Shown here piece after piece: positions 7,779 to 14,395 of a stretch of 64,000 nucleotides of DNA (position 1 is its first letter; every line of letters begins with the position of its first letter). The translations under genes and the position numbers were made by a program. The notes under the pieces were generated by a model that did not search any database, was not told the origin of the DNA, and saw only the letters and a list, made by a program, of their open reading frames with translations. Source of the DNA: an uncultured Paraprevotella sp. (lineage in GTDB: Bacteria; Bacteroidota; Bacteroidia; Bacteroidales; Bacteroidaceae); assembly GCA_944320765.1 (NCBI GenBank), contig CALUIS010000011.1, forward strand, positions 1 to 64,000, in the 5' to 3' direction.

Positions 7779-8418
7779 AGGGTATCCCGAAGAGATGAAG
7801 ATAGACGGACAGGCCGTCACCCTGCACGATGCGGAACGGACCATGCTTTCCCTTTATTGGGACAAATTCGTCTGTGAGTCGGACAAAACATGGCTGATGG
7901 ACAAATACAAAGAAGAGCGCATGAATTATCTGGATGCCAACTTCAGCTTCATTGACGGCAACCGTCGTCGACTGAAAAAAGTGGAACAACTCTGGATAAA
8001 CGCCCGGCAGCGGATGGAGAACCTCAGCCAACGGATGGGCGAGCGCGAACAAGAAAAGTTCCGACGGGGAGAAAGAAGTGCCGATCAACTGCGGGTGCAC
8101 ATAGAGGTTTGGAATCTGGAAGACACGGAAGAGGTCAGTTATGGGGACGATGAGCGGGATTTGTGGAACATCTGCTTTGGTGAAGATAGGAATTACCACA
8201 GCTATTGGGGATTCTTATGCGAAAGTATTGGCATCCACGAAAAGGAAAACACGACGTATGTCCGTCCCCACGTCAGTCCCCTATCTGCCGATTGTAAAGA
8301 TTGGCCTGCTAGTTTAGACTGCGATTTCCTCCGTCTGAAAGCCCACTATCAGGTTTCCTGGCAAGATATGCTGAAAATCTCTCGGTTCTATGTGACAGTC
8401 GATATGCATTACAAGTAA
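7765..8418 (+). CDS. putative immunity protein, second paralogue
   Basis: A 217-residue protein starting at ATG 7765, inside the last codons of its upstream paralogue (14-base overlap), so translation is likely coupled. It shares a helical N-terminal half with its neighbour, and a C-terminal half containing an E/D-R-x-x-W core and a final F-Y/H-V/L-x-V/I strand. It lacks signal peptide and membrane segments. It may be immunity to a divergent nuclease variant, as often seen where toxin tips are swapped and old immunity genes are kept. It is the last gene before the tRNA-Met remnant that ends the accessory region. Confidence 0.5.
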   Translation: MKYYKGYPEEMKIDGQAVTLHDAERTMLSLYWDKFVCESDKTWLMDKYKEERMNYLDANFSFIDGNRRRLKKVEQLWINARQRMENLSQRMGEREQEKFRRGERSADQLRVHIEVWNLEDTEEVSYGDDERDLWNICFGEDRNYHSYWGFLCESIGIHEKENTTYVRPHVSPLSADCKDWPASLDCDFLRLKAHYQVSWQDMLKISRFYVTVDMHYK

Positions 8419-8662
8419 ATCGTACTTTTTCAGACCAAATATAACGAACTTTCTCCTAATGCATTAATAAAGCTATGATGATATGTATCCAACGAGCTTA
8501 ATAGTAACATTTACCTCCCTAATTCTGCGTAAACAATGCGTAAACAAACGGTTTCAGTTAGGGGTATTTAGTGAGTTTTATAGGAGATAGTAAAATTCGT
8601 AACTATCTGTTACTTAATTAATATTAGTAAATCGAACTATCACAGAAAATCATCTTATCGTT
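8419..8662. other. AT-rich terminus of the accessory element, no gene
   Basis: This stretch contains no supportable gene. It is AT-rich and holds a tandem repeat, TGCGTAAACAA, at 8526-8536 and 8537-8547; a third copy lies beyond the tRNA remnant at 8755. It ends directly at the anticodon loop of the truncated tRNA. Its composition and position mark it as the end of an integrated element, the kind of place where a tyrosine recombinase binds. Confidence 0.45.
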
Positions 8663-8704
8663 CTCATAATCTGGAGGTCCCAGGTTCAAGCCCTGGCTGG
8701 TCCA
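8663..8704 (+). repeat. 3' half of tRNA-Met (candidate attachment site)
   Basis: The sequence is a perfect tRNA 3' half. It has anticodon loop CTCATAA (8663-8669, anticodon CAT), a 3' anticodon-stem strand TCTGG, a five-base variable loop, T-stem CCAGG/CCTGG enclosing the loop TTCAAGC, acceptor strand CTGGTCC and discriminator A. The partner strand CCAGA expected before the anticodon loop is absent (the bases are atcgtt), and no D-arm or 5' acceptor strand GGACCAG lies upstream. It is therefore not a functional tRNA. Truncation exactly at the anticodon loop is the usual crossover product of a tyrosine-recombinase element that integrates into a tRNA and restores an intact copy at its other end. 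Confidence 0.85.
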
Positions 8705-8715
8705 CGTTAAGAATC

Positions 8716-8746
8716 AAGCACTTACGAGCAACCGCAAGTGCTTTTT
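8716..8746 (+). terminator. rho-independent terminator behind the tRNA remnant
   Basis: The stem AAGCACTT/AAGTGCTT, extended by CG pairs around the loop AGCAAC, is followed by a run of six T. It is presumably the original terminator of the tRNA-Met gene. Confidence 0.75.
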
Positions 8747-8769
8747 TCTTTGTCTGCGTAAACAATGCG

Positions 8770-9758
8770 GCTGTAGGGATACAACGGGACGGGATTCCCG
8801 CCGTGCAAGTGCCAGAATGCCGCCAAATCCCGGCATTTCCTGTCAGAATGGAAGGTTTTCCGCATAGTCCCGCGTCTCCATGGAGGGACGGAAAGACGCA
8901 AACAGGTCCCGAACTGTTAAAAAACGGACGCGAGAACTGCCCGTATGAAGCATTTCTCCGCCATAGCATCCGTTTTCGTGCGGCAAAAACGGGATTTCTT
9001 TGCTGAAAGAAATTTCTTTCTTGCCGCAAAGACGAAAATTTCTTGCCGCAAAGAGATCCACGGAAGTGTGGAAAAAGGCAAAAAAGCGGGGCTGCGGACG
9101 TTTTTCCCGCCTGGTTGGGGGCCGCCCGCGTGCAAAACCCGCCTGACGTTTTGCAAGGCTTCCTCCCCGTCCGGACGACGCAGGAACGGCATCCGTCCGC
9201 ACGGCGTCCCGCCACGGGCGGCAAAGTGTCGCGCAAACCCGGGCTACGGCTTTCACCCTGCGTTCCCGTGGACCCGCGAGGTTCGCACATTTCCGTCCGT
9301 CCCCGCCCTTGCGCCCGTCCGCGCGATTCTCGCGGGGCCGGTTTTGACGTTTTGACAAAATGTATTTTGGATTTCCGTCGCCCGCCGGGCTTCCAGAAGG
9401 GCGCCGGACGGGAAAGCCGTCGATGCCGCCGGGAGACGGAAGCAGTCGTGGACGTCGAACTCGCGCCTGCCTGATGAAGCCCGGAAGCAACATGACACCC
9501 GTGGGAAAAAGCGGGAACCCTTGAAGGAATCCCCCCAAAAGAAACCTTACACCGGAAAGAGGACACGTCCCCATCACAGACTTTCCCACCTAACGTTTTT
9601 CGTGTGATTCTCTCGCTGGAATATTCTCCAAAAAGACTTTTTAGTTCCTTATTCCTCCCTTTTTCCTTTGACAATTTGCAGATTCCGCTTTTTTTTGCGA
9701 ATATTGCAACACTTTTCGGAAGGACCACAAACCCCGAAGCCAAAGAAGACTACAAAAT
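8770..9758. other. long gene-free stretch with palindromic repeat
   Basis: About 1 kb with no believable gene. Open frames exist on both strands because the sequence is GC-rich, but they are rich in Arg, Pro and Cys, overlap one another and show no domain. The stretch contains a repeat element around 8993-9054 that recurs at 59,799-59,855. Shortly before the phosphatidyltransferase gene the sequence becomes AT-rich (from about 9600), where its promoter should lie, although I see no clean TAnnTTTG. Confidence 0.5.
8993..9054. repeat. dispersed palindromic repeat, copy A
   Basis: It contains TCTTTGCTGAAAGAAAT (8997-9013) and, twice, a segment TTTCTTGCCGCAAAG. The 29 bases at 9026-9054 are the exact reverse complement of 59,799-59,827 (copy B), and the 17 bases at 8997-9013 recur in direct orientation at 59,821-59,837. 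It is a non-coding repeat family of unknown nature. Confidence 0.7.
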
Positions 9759-10700
9759 ATGACATCATCCACACTCAAAGAACGTGTACAGGCCACGATG
9801 AAATCGGAAGATACGGAAGGGGCTTTCGAACTTTACGTCACACGCACACCGGGTTATCTTTGGGCCCTGCTCTTCAAAAAGCTGCACGTCCATCCCATCG
9901 CCGTCACGTTGATGTCCATTGCCATTGGCGCATTGGCCGGCTACTTTTTCTGGCCGGAGGACATCTGCATGAACCTCATCGGGATGTTCCTCCTCGTGTG
10001 GGCCAACTGGTACGATTGCGCCGACGGGCAGCTGGCCCGCATGACCGGGCAGAAGACGCTCATCGGGCGCATCCTCGACGGGTTCGCGGGAGACGTGTGG
10101 TTCTTCTCCATCTATCTTTTCCTCAGCCTCAGGCTTACCCACGAAACCGCCCCCTGGGGGACGCCGTGGGGCATCTGGATCTGGCTGATTTGCGCTTACT
10201 CCGGTTTTCACTGCCATTCCAAGCAATGCGCCTTGGCCGACTATTACCGCAACATCCACCTCTATTTCCTGAAGGGGGAATCCGGAAGCGAGCTGGACTC
10301 CTACGCCCAACAACGGGAACTGATGCGGTCGCTTCCTTGGGACCGCAAGGAATGGTTCCACAAAATCTACCTCTATTTCTACGGCAACTACACGCGGGGG
10401 CAGGAGCGGCAGACCCCGAAATTCCAGAAGTTCTACGCATTGGTGCGCCAACGCTATCCGGACGGCATCCCCGCGCCGCTCAAGGAAAGGTTCCGTGCGG
10501 CCAGCCTCCCGCTGATGAAATATGCCAACATCCTGACATTCGACGCACGGGTCATCGTTTTGTTCCTCTCACTTTTGATTAACATGCCGTGGCTCTATCT
10601 CGCCTTTGAGATATTCGTACTCGAAGCCTTGCGCTACTACACGCGGCATGTTCATGAGGCCTTCTGCGAACAGTTCACAAAGGAATTGGAGAATGGATAG
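9759..10700 (+). CDS. CDP-alcohol phosphatidyltransferase family membrane protein
   Basis: A 313-residue membrane protein. It contains the family signature starting at D86: D86-x-x-D89-G-x-x-A-R94, then eight residues, G103-x-x-x-D107. The last aspartate is at 112, giving D-x4-D where the family normally has D-x3-D. Several hydrophobic segments flank the motif (about 53-70, 72-84, 113-130, 138-155, 260-285). The enzyme class transfers a phosphoalcohol between CDP-alcohol and another alcohol in the inner membrane. The next gene, a cytidylyltransferase of the IspD/TarI type, overlaps by eight bases and could supply the CDP-activated substrate. That makes synthesis of an unusual phospholipid or polyol-phosphate headgroup plausible (inference). 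Confidence 0.8.
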   Translation: MTSSTLKERVQATMKSEDTEGAFELYVTRTPGYLWALLFKKLHVHPIAVTLMSIAIGALAGYFFWPEDICMNLIGMFLLVWANWYDCADGQLARMTGQKTLIGRILDGFAGDVWFFSIYLFLSLRLTHETAPWGTPWGIWIWLICAYSGFHCHSKQCALADYYRNIHLYFLKGESGSELDSYAQQRELMRSLPWDRKEWFHKIYLYFYGNYTRGQERQTPKFQKFYALVRQRYPDGIPAPLKERFRAASLPLMKYANILTFDARVIVLFLSLLINMPWLYLAFEIFVLEALRYYTRHVHEAFCEQFTKELENG

Positions 10701-11418
10701 CAAGACACTTCACATCGCATTGCTGCTGGCCGGCGGGCAAGGACACCGCATGCACAGCGACCGCCCCAAGCAATTCATCGAGGTGGAAGGGATGCCGGTC
10801 ATCTCCTACACGATGCAGGCTTTCCAGCAGCACCCTGAGATCGACCGCATCTACGTGGTCTGCAATCCGGAATGGGCCGGTTTCGTGGAAGCCACCGCCT
10901 GGAAAGGAGACATCGGGAAATTCAGCGGCGTGTTCCCGGCCGGAGAAACGAGCATCGACTCCCTGCGGAACGGCATCGCAGGGCTGAATGCCGCCATCGC
11001 CGGCCAGAACCCGGTAGTCCTGACGCATGAGGCCGTACGCCCGCTCGTGTCAACCGAAATCATCAGCCGCAACCTTCAAACCTTCCGCACGTACGGCAAC
11101 GCCGTCACTGCCGTTCGGAGCAACGAGGCTTACATGGTAAGCCCCGGCGGCACATATTCGGAAGAAAGCATCCCGCGCGAGCTGTTGTTCCGGGCGCAGA
11201 CCCCCATCACTTTCAGCCTCGACGAACTGGCCGACGCATTCAACCAAGCCGAACGGGTGAAGCTCCGCCGCTCGCAGTCCCTCTACACGCTGGTCGCGGA
11301 AGTGTTCCCGTCCAAAAGGCTTTATATTTCCCCGGGGTCGGAACGGAACTTCAAGCTGACCTTGCCTGAAGACATCAACACGCTGAAAGCCCTGCTGGCC
11401 TACCGCAAAAAGGACTAA
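10693..11418 (+). CDS. IspD/TarI-like cytidylyltransferase
   Basis: A 241-residue nucleotidyltransferase starting at ATG 10693, inside the end of the phosphatidyltransferase (shared ATGGATAG). The N-terminus carries the CTP-binding signature LLAGGQGHRM with the following RPKQF, and the centre has an HEAVRPLVS block, the equivalent of the family's HDaaRP segment. These are hallmarks of 2-C-methylerythritol 4-phosphate cytidylyltransferase (IspD) and of the related polyol-phosphate enzymes such as TarI. The translational coupling to a CDP-alcohol phosphatidyltransferase argues for the second role, making a CDP-polyol, but an isoprenoid function cannot be excluded. I therefore give no gene symbol. 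Confidence 0.8.
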   Translation: MDSKTLHIALLLAGGQGHRMHSDRPKQFIEVEGMPVISYTMQAFQQHPEIDRIYVVCNPEWAGFVEATAWKGDIGKFSGVFPAGETSIDSLRNGIAGLNAAIAGQNPVVLTHEAVRPLVSTEIISRNLQTFRTYGNAVTAVRSNEAYMVSPGGTYSEESIPRELLFRAQTPITFSLDELADAFNQAERVKLRRSQSLYTLVAEVFPSKRLYISPGSERNFKLTLPEDINTLKALLAYRKKD

Positions 11419-11438
11419 TCCGGCCCAAAGGCACCGGA

Positions 11439-12569
11439 CTACTTTTCCTTCCCCTCAAAGTACCCGTGCCGCAAACGCCAAGCGTAATGCCACATCTTGA
11501 ACAGCGGGCTCCACAACACTTCCTCAGGATAGTCTGAAAGGAACCGCATGTTGCGCCCCACCTTGCGGCGGAAGCGGTGGAATGCCGACTCCCCGGCCTT
11601 GCGCCGTATGCGTTCATCATACTGCCCGAAATTCCCGGCCAGCAACACCTCGTCCAGCAGCCGTTTGCCGTACCTCCCGGAAGGCTCCACCAGCAAATGC
11701 CCGTCCGCCATCCCGAACACTTCCTGCAGCACGTACATCACCGCCGACGCGAAACGCTTGAGATGCAGCCGTTCCAACGCCTGCACCGCCTCCTTACGGT
11801 CGGCCTCGGAACAAGGCTGGCGCAATACGAAGTAATAGTCCAGCAACTGGCGCAACCCGATTCCTTCATCAAAGAGATGGCGGTAAATATGCACCAGCAA
11901 ATAAATCCGGTTCATCGCCAAGGTAGGGACAGACACCTCGCCCACACGTTCCGGCAACTGCACCTTATGGAGCAGGGAATAGGGCTTCCATTCCGCGAAA
12001 TAACGCTGCAGCCTGCGGTTCATCCCCCAGCAGTTCATCCACGAGGGGGTGAAATGCAACTCGACGGGAATGTCTTTCACCACGGGAAAATCCACATGGT
12101 GATACACCACTTCCACGCCGGGGCAATACTTCCTCGCATAATCCACCACCCGCTTGCGCCCGGCATCCATCCACAGGTCGATATCACCCGGCGTGCGATG
12201 CAACGGCCGGAGATAAAACGCCGCGTTCCCCTGCCCCTTGAGCAGGACCGTCCCCATGCCTTCCTGGGCGAACTTGTCACATATCATCACTGCCGCCCGG
12301 TTCAACTTCCGGTTGGCGGCCTCCACCTGCTGCACCAGCCCGATCCAAGGCATCACCACGTCCGCAGGCGGTTTCTGCATGATGGACAGGCGCTCCACGC
12401 CGTCAAGCACAATGGGGGCGAGGGCATGCCTGCGCCCCAGTTCATACACAGCCGCCCAGCCGGCCTTGTCCAACTTCACGTCCCGGTCATGGCACGTCCC
12501 TATGCCCAACCGGAGCAATTTGAAAAAAGCCTCCCCGGGCTGCATGTATTTCTTTTGTCCTGCCTTCAT
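11439..12569 (-). CDS. nucleotidyltransferase family protein (NTP_transf_5 type)
   Basis: A 376-residue protein with the pattern of the uncharacterised nucleotidyltransferase family PF14907. Around residues 100-130 it has VLLKGQGNAAFY, then RTPGDIDLWMD, where the paired aspartates would bind metal. A helical C-terminal part follows with FRRKVGRNMRFLSDYP and repeated basic-aromatic motifs. Members are often near polysaccharide or lipid biosynthesis genes in Bacteroidetes, but substrates are unknown. It is convergent with the cytidylyltransferase gene (20 bases between stops), so it is a separate unit. It is the only gene of its transcript, preceded by a TATCTTTG-type promoter. Confidence 0.8.
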   Translation of the reverse strand: MKAGQKKYMQPGEAFFKLLRLGIGTCHDRDVKLDKAGWAAVYELGRRHALAPIVLDGVERLSIMQKPPADVVMPWIGLVQQVEAANRKLNRAAVMICDKFAQEGMGTVLLKGQGNAAFYLRPLHRTPGDIDLWMDAGRKRVVDYARKYCPGVEVVYHHVDFPVVKDIPVELHFTPSWMNCWGMNRRLQRYFAEWKPYSLLHKVQLPERVGEVSVPTLAMNRIYLLVHIYRHLFDEGIGLRQLLDYYFVLRQPCSEADRKEAVQALERLHLKRFASAVMYVLQEVFGMADGHLLVEPSGRYGKRLLDEVLLAGNFGQYDERIRRKAGESAFHRFRRKVGRNMRFLSDYPEEVLWSPLFKMWHYAWRLRHGYFEGKEK

Positions 12570-12610
12570 TCTTTAATATTTTGGAAAATCCGTCCTGACG
12601 AACCGCATTG

Positions 12611-12618
12611 CAAAGATA
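12611..12618 (-). promoter_or_regulatory. -7 element TATCTTTG of the NTP_transf_5 gene
   Basis: On the minus strand the bases read TATCTTTG, matching the Bacteroidetes consensus TAnnTTTG, about 42 bases upstream of the start at 12569. Confidence 0.55.
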
Positions 12619-12715
12619 ACATTTTTTTCTTCCCGCTCCACGCGACAGGGCAAACAACAAACGTTTTTGTAAACTAAAACAACTAAAAAAGGACGCGAAA
12701 GCCTTGGAAAAAGAC

Positions 12716-12723
12716 TATCTTTG
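12716..12723 (+). promoter_or_regulatory. -7 element TATCTTTG of the META lipoprotein gene
   Basis: TATCTTTG matches TAnnTTTG and lies 36 bases before the ATG at 12760; this supports the ATG at 12760 rather than the in-frame codon at 12721, which lies inside the promoter. Confidence 0.6.
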
Positions 12724-12759
12724 CAGCGTAATCATACTAAACCAACAAAGAAAGTGAAA

Positions 12760-13545
12760 ATGAAAAAGCTAAAAACCATGGGCGCGGCCACAGTCGCCCT
12801 CATCATGGCAAGCAGCTGCGGAAGCAGCAGGAACGCATTACAAACCAGCGCATTGGAAGGAGAATGGAACATCATGACGGTCAACGGGCAGAAAGCCGAA
12901 GCCGAAAAGGCACCTTATATAGGAATGGACTTGCAAAAAAAACGGCTGTACGGCTGTGCGGGGTGTAACCGCATAATGGGTTCGCTCCAGATAGACTCGC
13001 TGCAGGCCGGCCGCCTGTCATTCGCCCAGATAGGTTCCACACGGATGCTCTGTGCCAACATGGAAACCGAACGCGCCGTACTGGAAGCCCTGGACCAGGT
13101 GGCGGAATACGAGGGGACGGAAGAGGAACTGACCCTGACGGACGACAAGGGACACGCCTTGCTCACCTTGAGCAAACGCCCGGCATCCACCCTGGCCTCC
13201 CTCAGCGGGCCGTGGGACATCGCGCAAGTATACGGCCAAGCCATAGACAGCATCGAGAAGACCGACAAAAGACCGTTCCTGGAATTCGACGCAGACAAGA
13301 AGACCGTACACGGCAATGCCGGATGCAACATCGTGAACGGCGGCTTCACCCAAAAGGAAGGCTTGCCTGCCTCGCTGGAATTCGGCCAGTTGATTTCTAC
13401 CATGATGGCCGGACCGGGCATGACGTTGGAACGGCAGGTGCTGGACGCGATGAACAACGTGAAAAGTTTCGTTGTCAAGGACACCCAGACTGCTGCCTTG
13501 CTCGATGAGAACGGCGAAGAGGTGCTGACCCTGAAGAAACCTTGA
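12760..13545 (+). CDS. lipoprotein with two META domains
   Basis: A 261-residue protein. The N-terminus MKKLKTMGAATVALIMASSC is a lipoprotein signal with the lipobox cysteine at residue 20, so it is probably anchored in the outer or inner membrane facing the periplasm. The mature part contains two tandem META domains (about 30-125 and 140-258). Each has a W-x-I start, a G-x-x-G-C-N motif (LYGCAGCNRIMG and VHGNAGCNIVNGG) and the T-R-x-x-C or T-M-M-A segment followed by a helix and two strands. META domains occur in the heat-shock protein HslJ and in surface lipoproteins; some are linked to stress or antibiotic tolerance. The gene is monocistronic with a clear promoter. Confidence 0.85.
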   Translation: MKKLKTMGAATVALIMASSCGSSRNALQTSALEGEWNIMTVNGQKAEAEKAPYIGMDLQKKRLYGCAGCNRIMGSLQIDSLQAGRLSFAQIGSTRMLCANMETERAVLEALDQVAEYEGTEEELTLTDDKGHALLTLSKRPASTLASLSGPWDIAQVYGQAIDSIEKTDKRPFLEFDADKKTVHGNAGCNIVNGGFTQKEGLPASLEFGQLISTMMAGPGMTLERQVLDAMNNVKSFVVKDTQTAALLDENGEEVLTLKKP

Positions 13546-13624
13546 TTTCTTCAGGGGCGGCACCCCCTTCTAATCTAAAAAACAAGCCATAAAAACGAAT
13601 CGAACCGCCCAAAGGACAAGCAAG

Positions 13625-14233
13625 CTACAGCAGCAGCTCCCCCTTTCCCTGTCGGACGATGTCGAACGCGTCGTCCACGCAGTCCACCACGGTGGAAGCT
13701 TCCGCGCCGCCGTAGCCTCCGTCGATGACCAAAGCCACCTTCGGGCCGTACTTCTCATGAATCAACTCCGGGTCGGTGGTATATTCCATTACCTCATCCT
13801 CGTCATGCACAGACATGGTGAGGACAGGATTCCCCAACTCGGCCACCAGTCCCCGCGCGATATTGTTGTCCGGCACACGGATACCTACCTCCTTCTTATT
13901 CTTATATAATTTAGGCAGACGGCTGCTCGTGGGCAGGATGAATGTGAAAGGCCCCGGCAGGTTCTTCTTCAGCAGTTTGAAGGCGGCGTTGCTCACCTGC
14001 GCGTACTCGCTGATATTGGACAGGTCGTAACAGATGATGGACAAGTTGCTCTTTTGCGGGTTCACCCCCTTCAAGGCACAAAGTTTCTCCACGGCCCGCA
14101 CGTTGAGCGCGTCGCACCCGATGGCATACACCGTGTCCGTGGGATACACGATCAGTTCCCCGTCCCGCAATGCCTTCAGGGCCTTGGCCATCTCCCGGGG
14201 ATTGGGATTTTCCGGATAAATTCTAATCAACAT
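13625..14233 (-). CDS. YciO/Sua5/YrdC-family protein
   Basis: A 202-residue protein of the YrdC-like fold. It has the N-terminal ATP/threonine-binding motif GELIVYPTDTVYAIGCDA, the K-x-R-like segment (LKGVNPQKSNLSIICYDLSN), LPGPFTFIL, GIRVPDN and the closing PVLTMSV and GGYGGAEASTVVD blocks. Sua5/TsaC proteins make threonylcarbamoyl-AMP for tRNA t6A37 modification. The overall order and the CYDLS/PGPFTFIL region resemble E. coli YciO, a paralogue whose in vivo role is less certain. It has no Sua5 C-terminal domain. Divergent from the malic enzyme gene. Confidence 0.85.
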   Translation of the reverse strand: MLIRIYPENPNPREMAKALKALRDGELIVYPTDTVYAIGCDALNVRAVEKLCALKGVNPQKSNLSIICYDLSNISEYAQVSNAAFKLLKKNLPGPFTFILPTSSRLPKLYKNKKEVGIRVPDNNIARGLVAELGNPVLTMSVHDEDEVMEYTTDPELIHEKYGPKVALVIDGGYGGAEASTVVDCVDDAFDIVRQGKGELLL

Positions 14234-14256
14234 GGCTGTTTCTGGTTTAAGCCTTG

Positions 14257-14264
14257 CAAAGGTA
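14257..14264 (-). promoter_or_regulatory. -7 element TACCTTTG of the YciO-like gene
   Basis: The minus strand reads TACCTTTG (TAnnTTTG consensus), 24 bases before the start codon. Confidence 0.5.
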
Positions 14265-14346
14265 TCATTTTCTTTTGGTTTGTCCGCAATGGAATTACAA
14301 TATAATGAAAAACACGAGAGTAATACTTCAAAATATAATTTTTTCG

Positions 14347-14354
14347 TATCTTTG
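14347..14354 (+). promoter_or_regulatory. -7 element TATCTTTG of the malic enzyme gene
   Basis: TATCTTTG lies 42 bases before the ATG at 14396 in an AT-rich intergenic region. No clear TTTG -33 element is seen. Confidence 0.55.
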
Positions 14355-14395
14355 CGTACAGTTTAGACGTAAAAGATACACCAAAACAGGACAAC

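Larger units (their letters stand above)
8524..8769. repeat. 17-bp direct repeats flanking the tRNA remnant
   Basis: TCTGCGTAAACAATGCG occurs exactly at 8524-8540 and again at 8753-8769. Its core TGCGTAAACAA is also repeated in tandem at 8526 and 8537. The three copies bracket the tRNA-Met core, as arm-type binding sites of a tyrosine recombinase would. This role is inferred. Confidence 0.6.

Noticed and set aside
8663-8704. A complete tRNA-Met gene
   Set aside because: The 5' half, D-arm and 5' anticodon-stem strand are missing, so only a 3' remnant is present.
8664-9743. A 359-codon open frame on the minus strand, with others overlapping it on both strands
   Set aside because: The translations are rich in Arg, Pro, Cys and Ser without any domain, and the frame runs through the tRNA remnant. 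It is a product of the GC-rich sequence.
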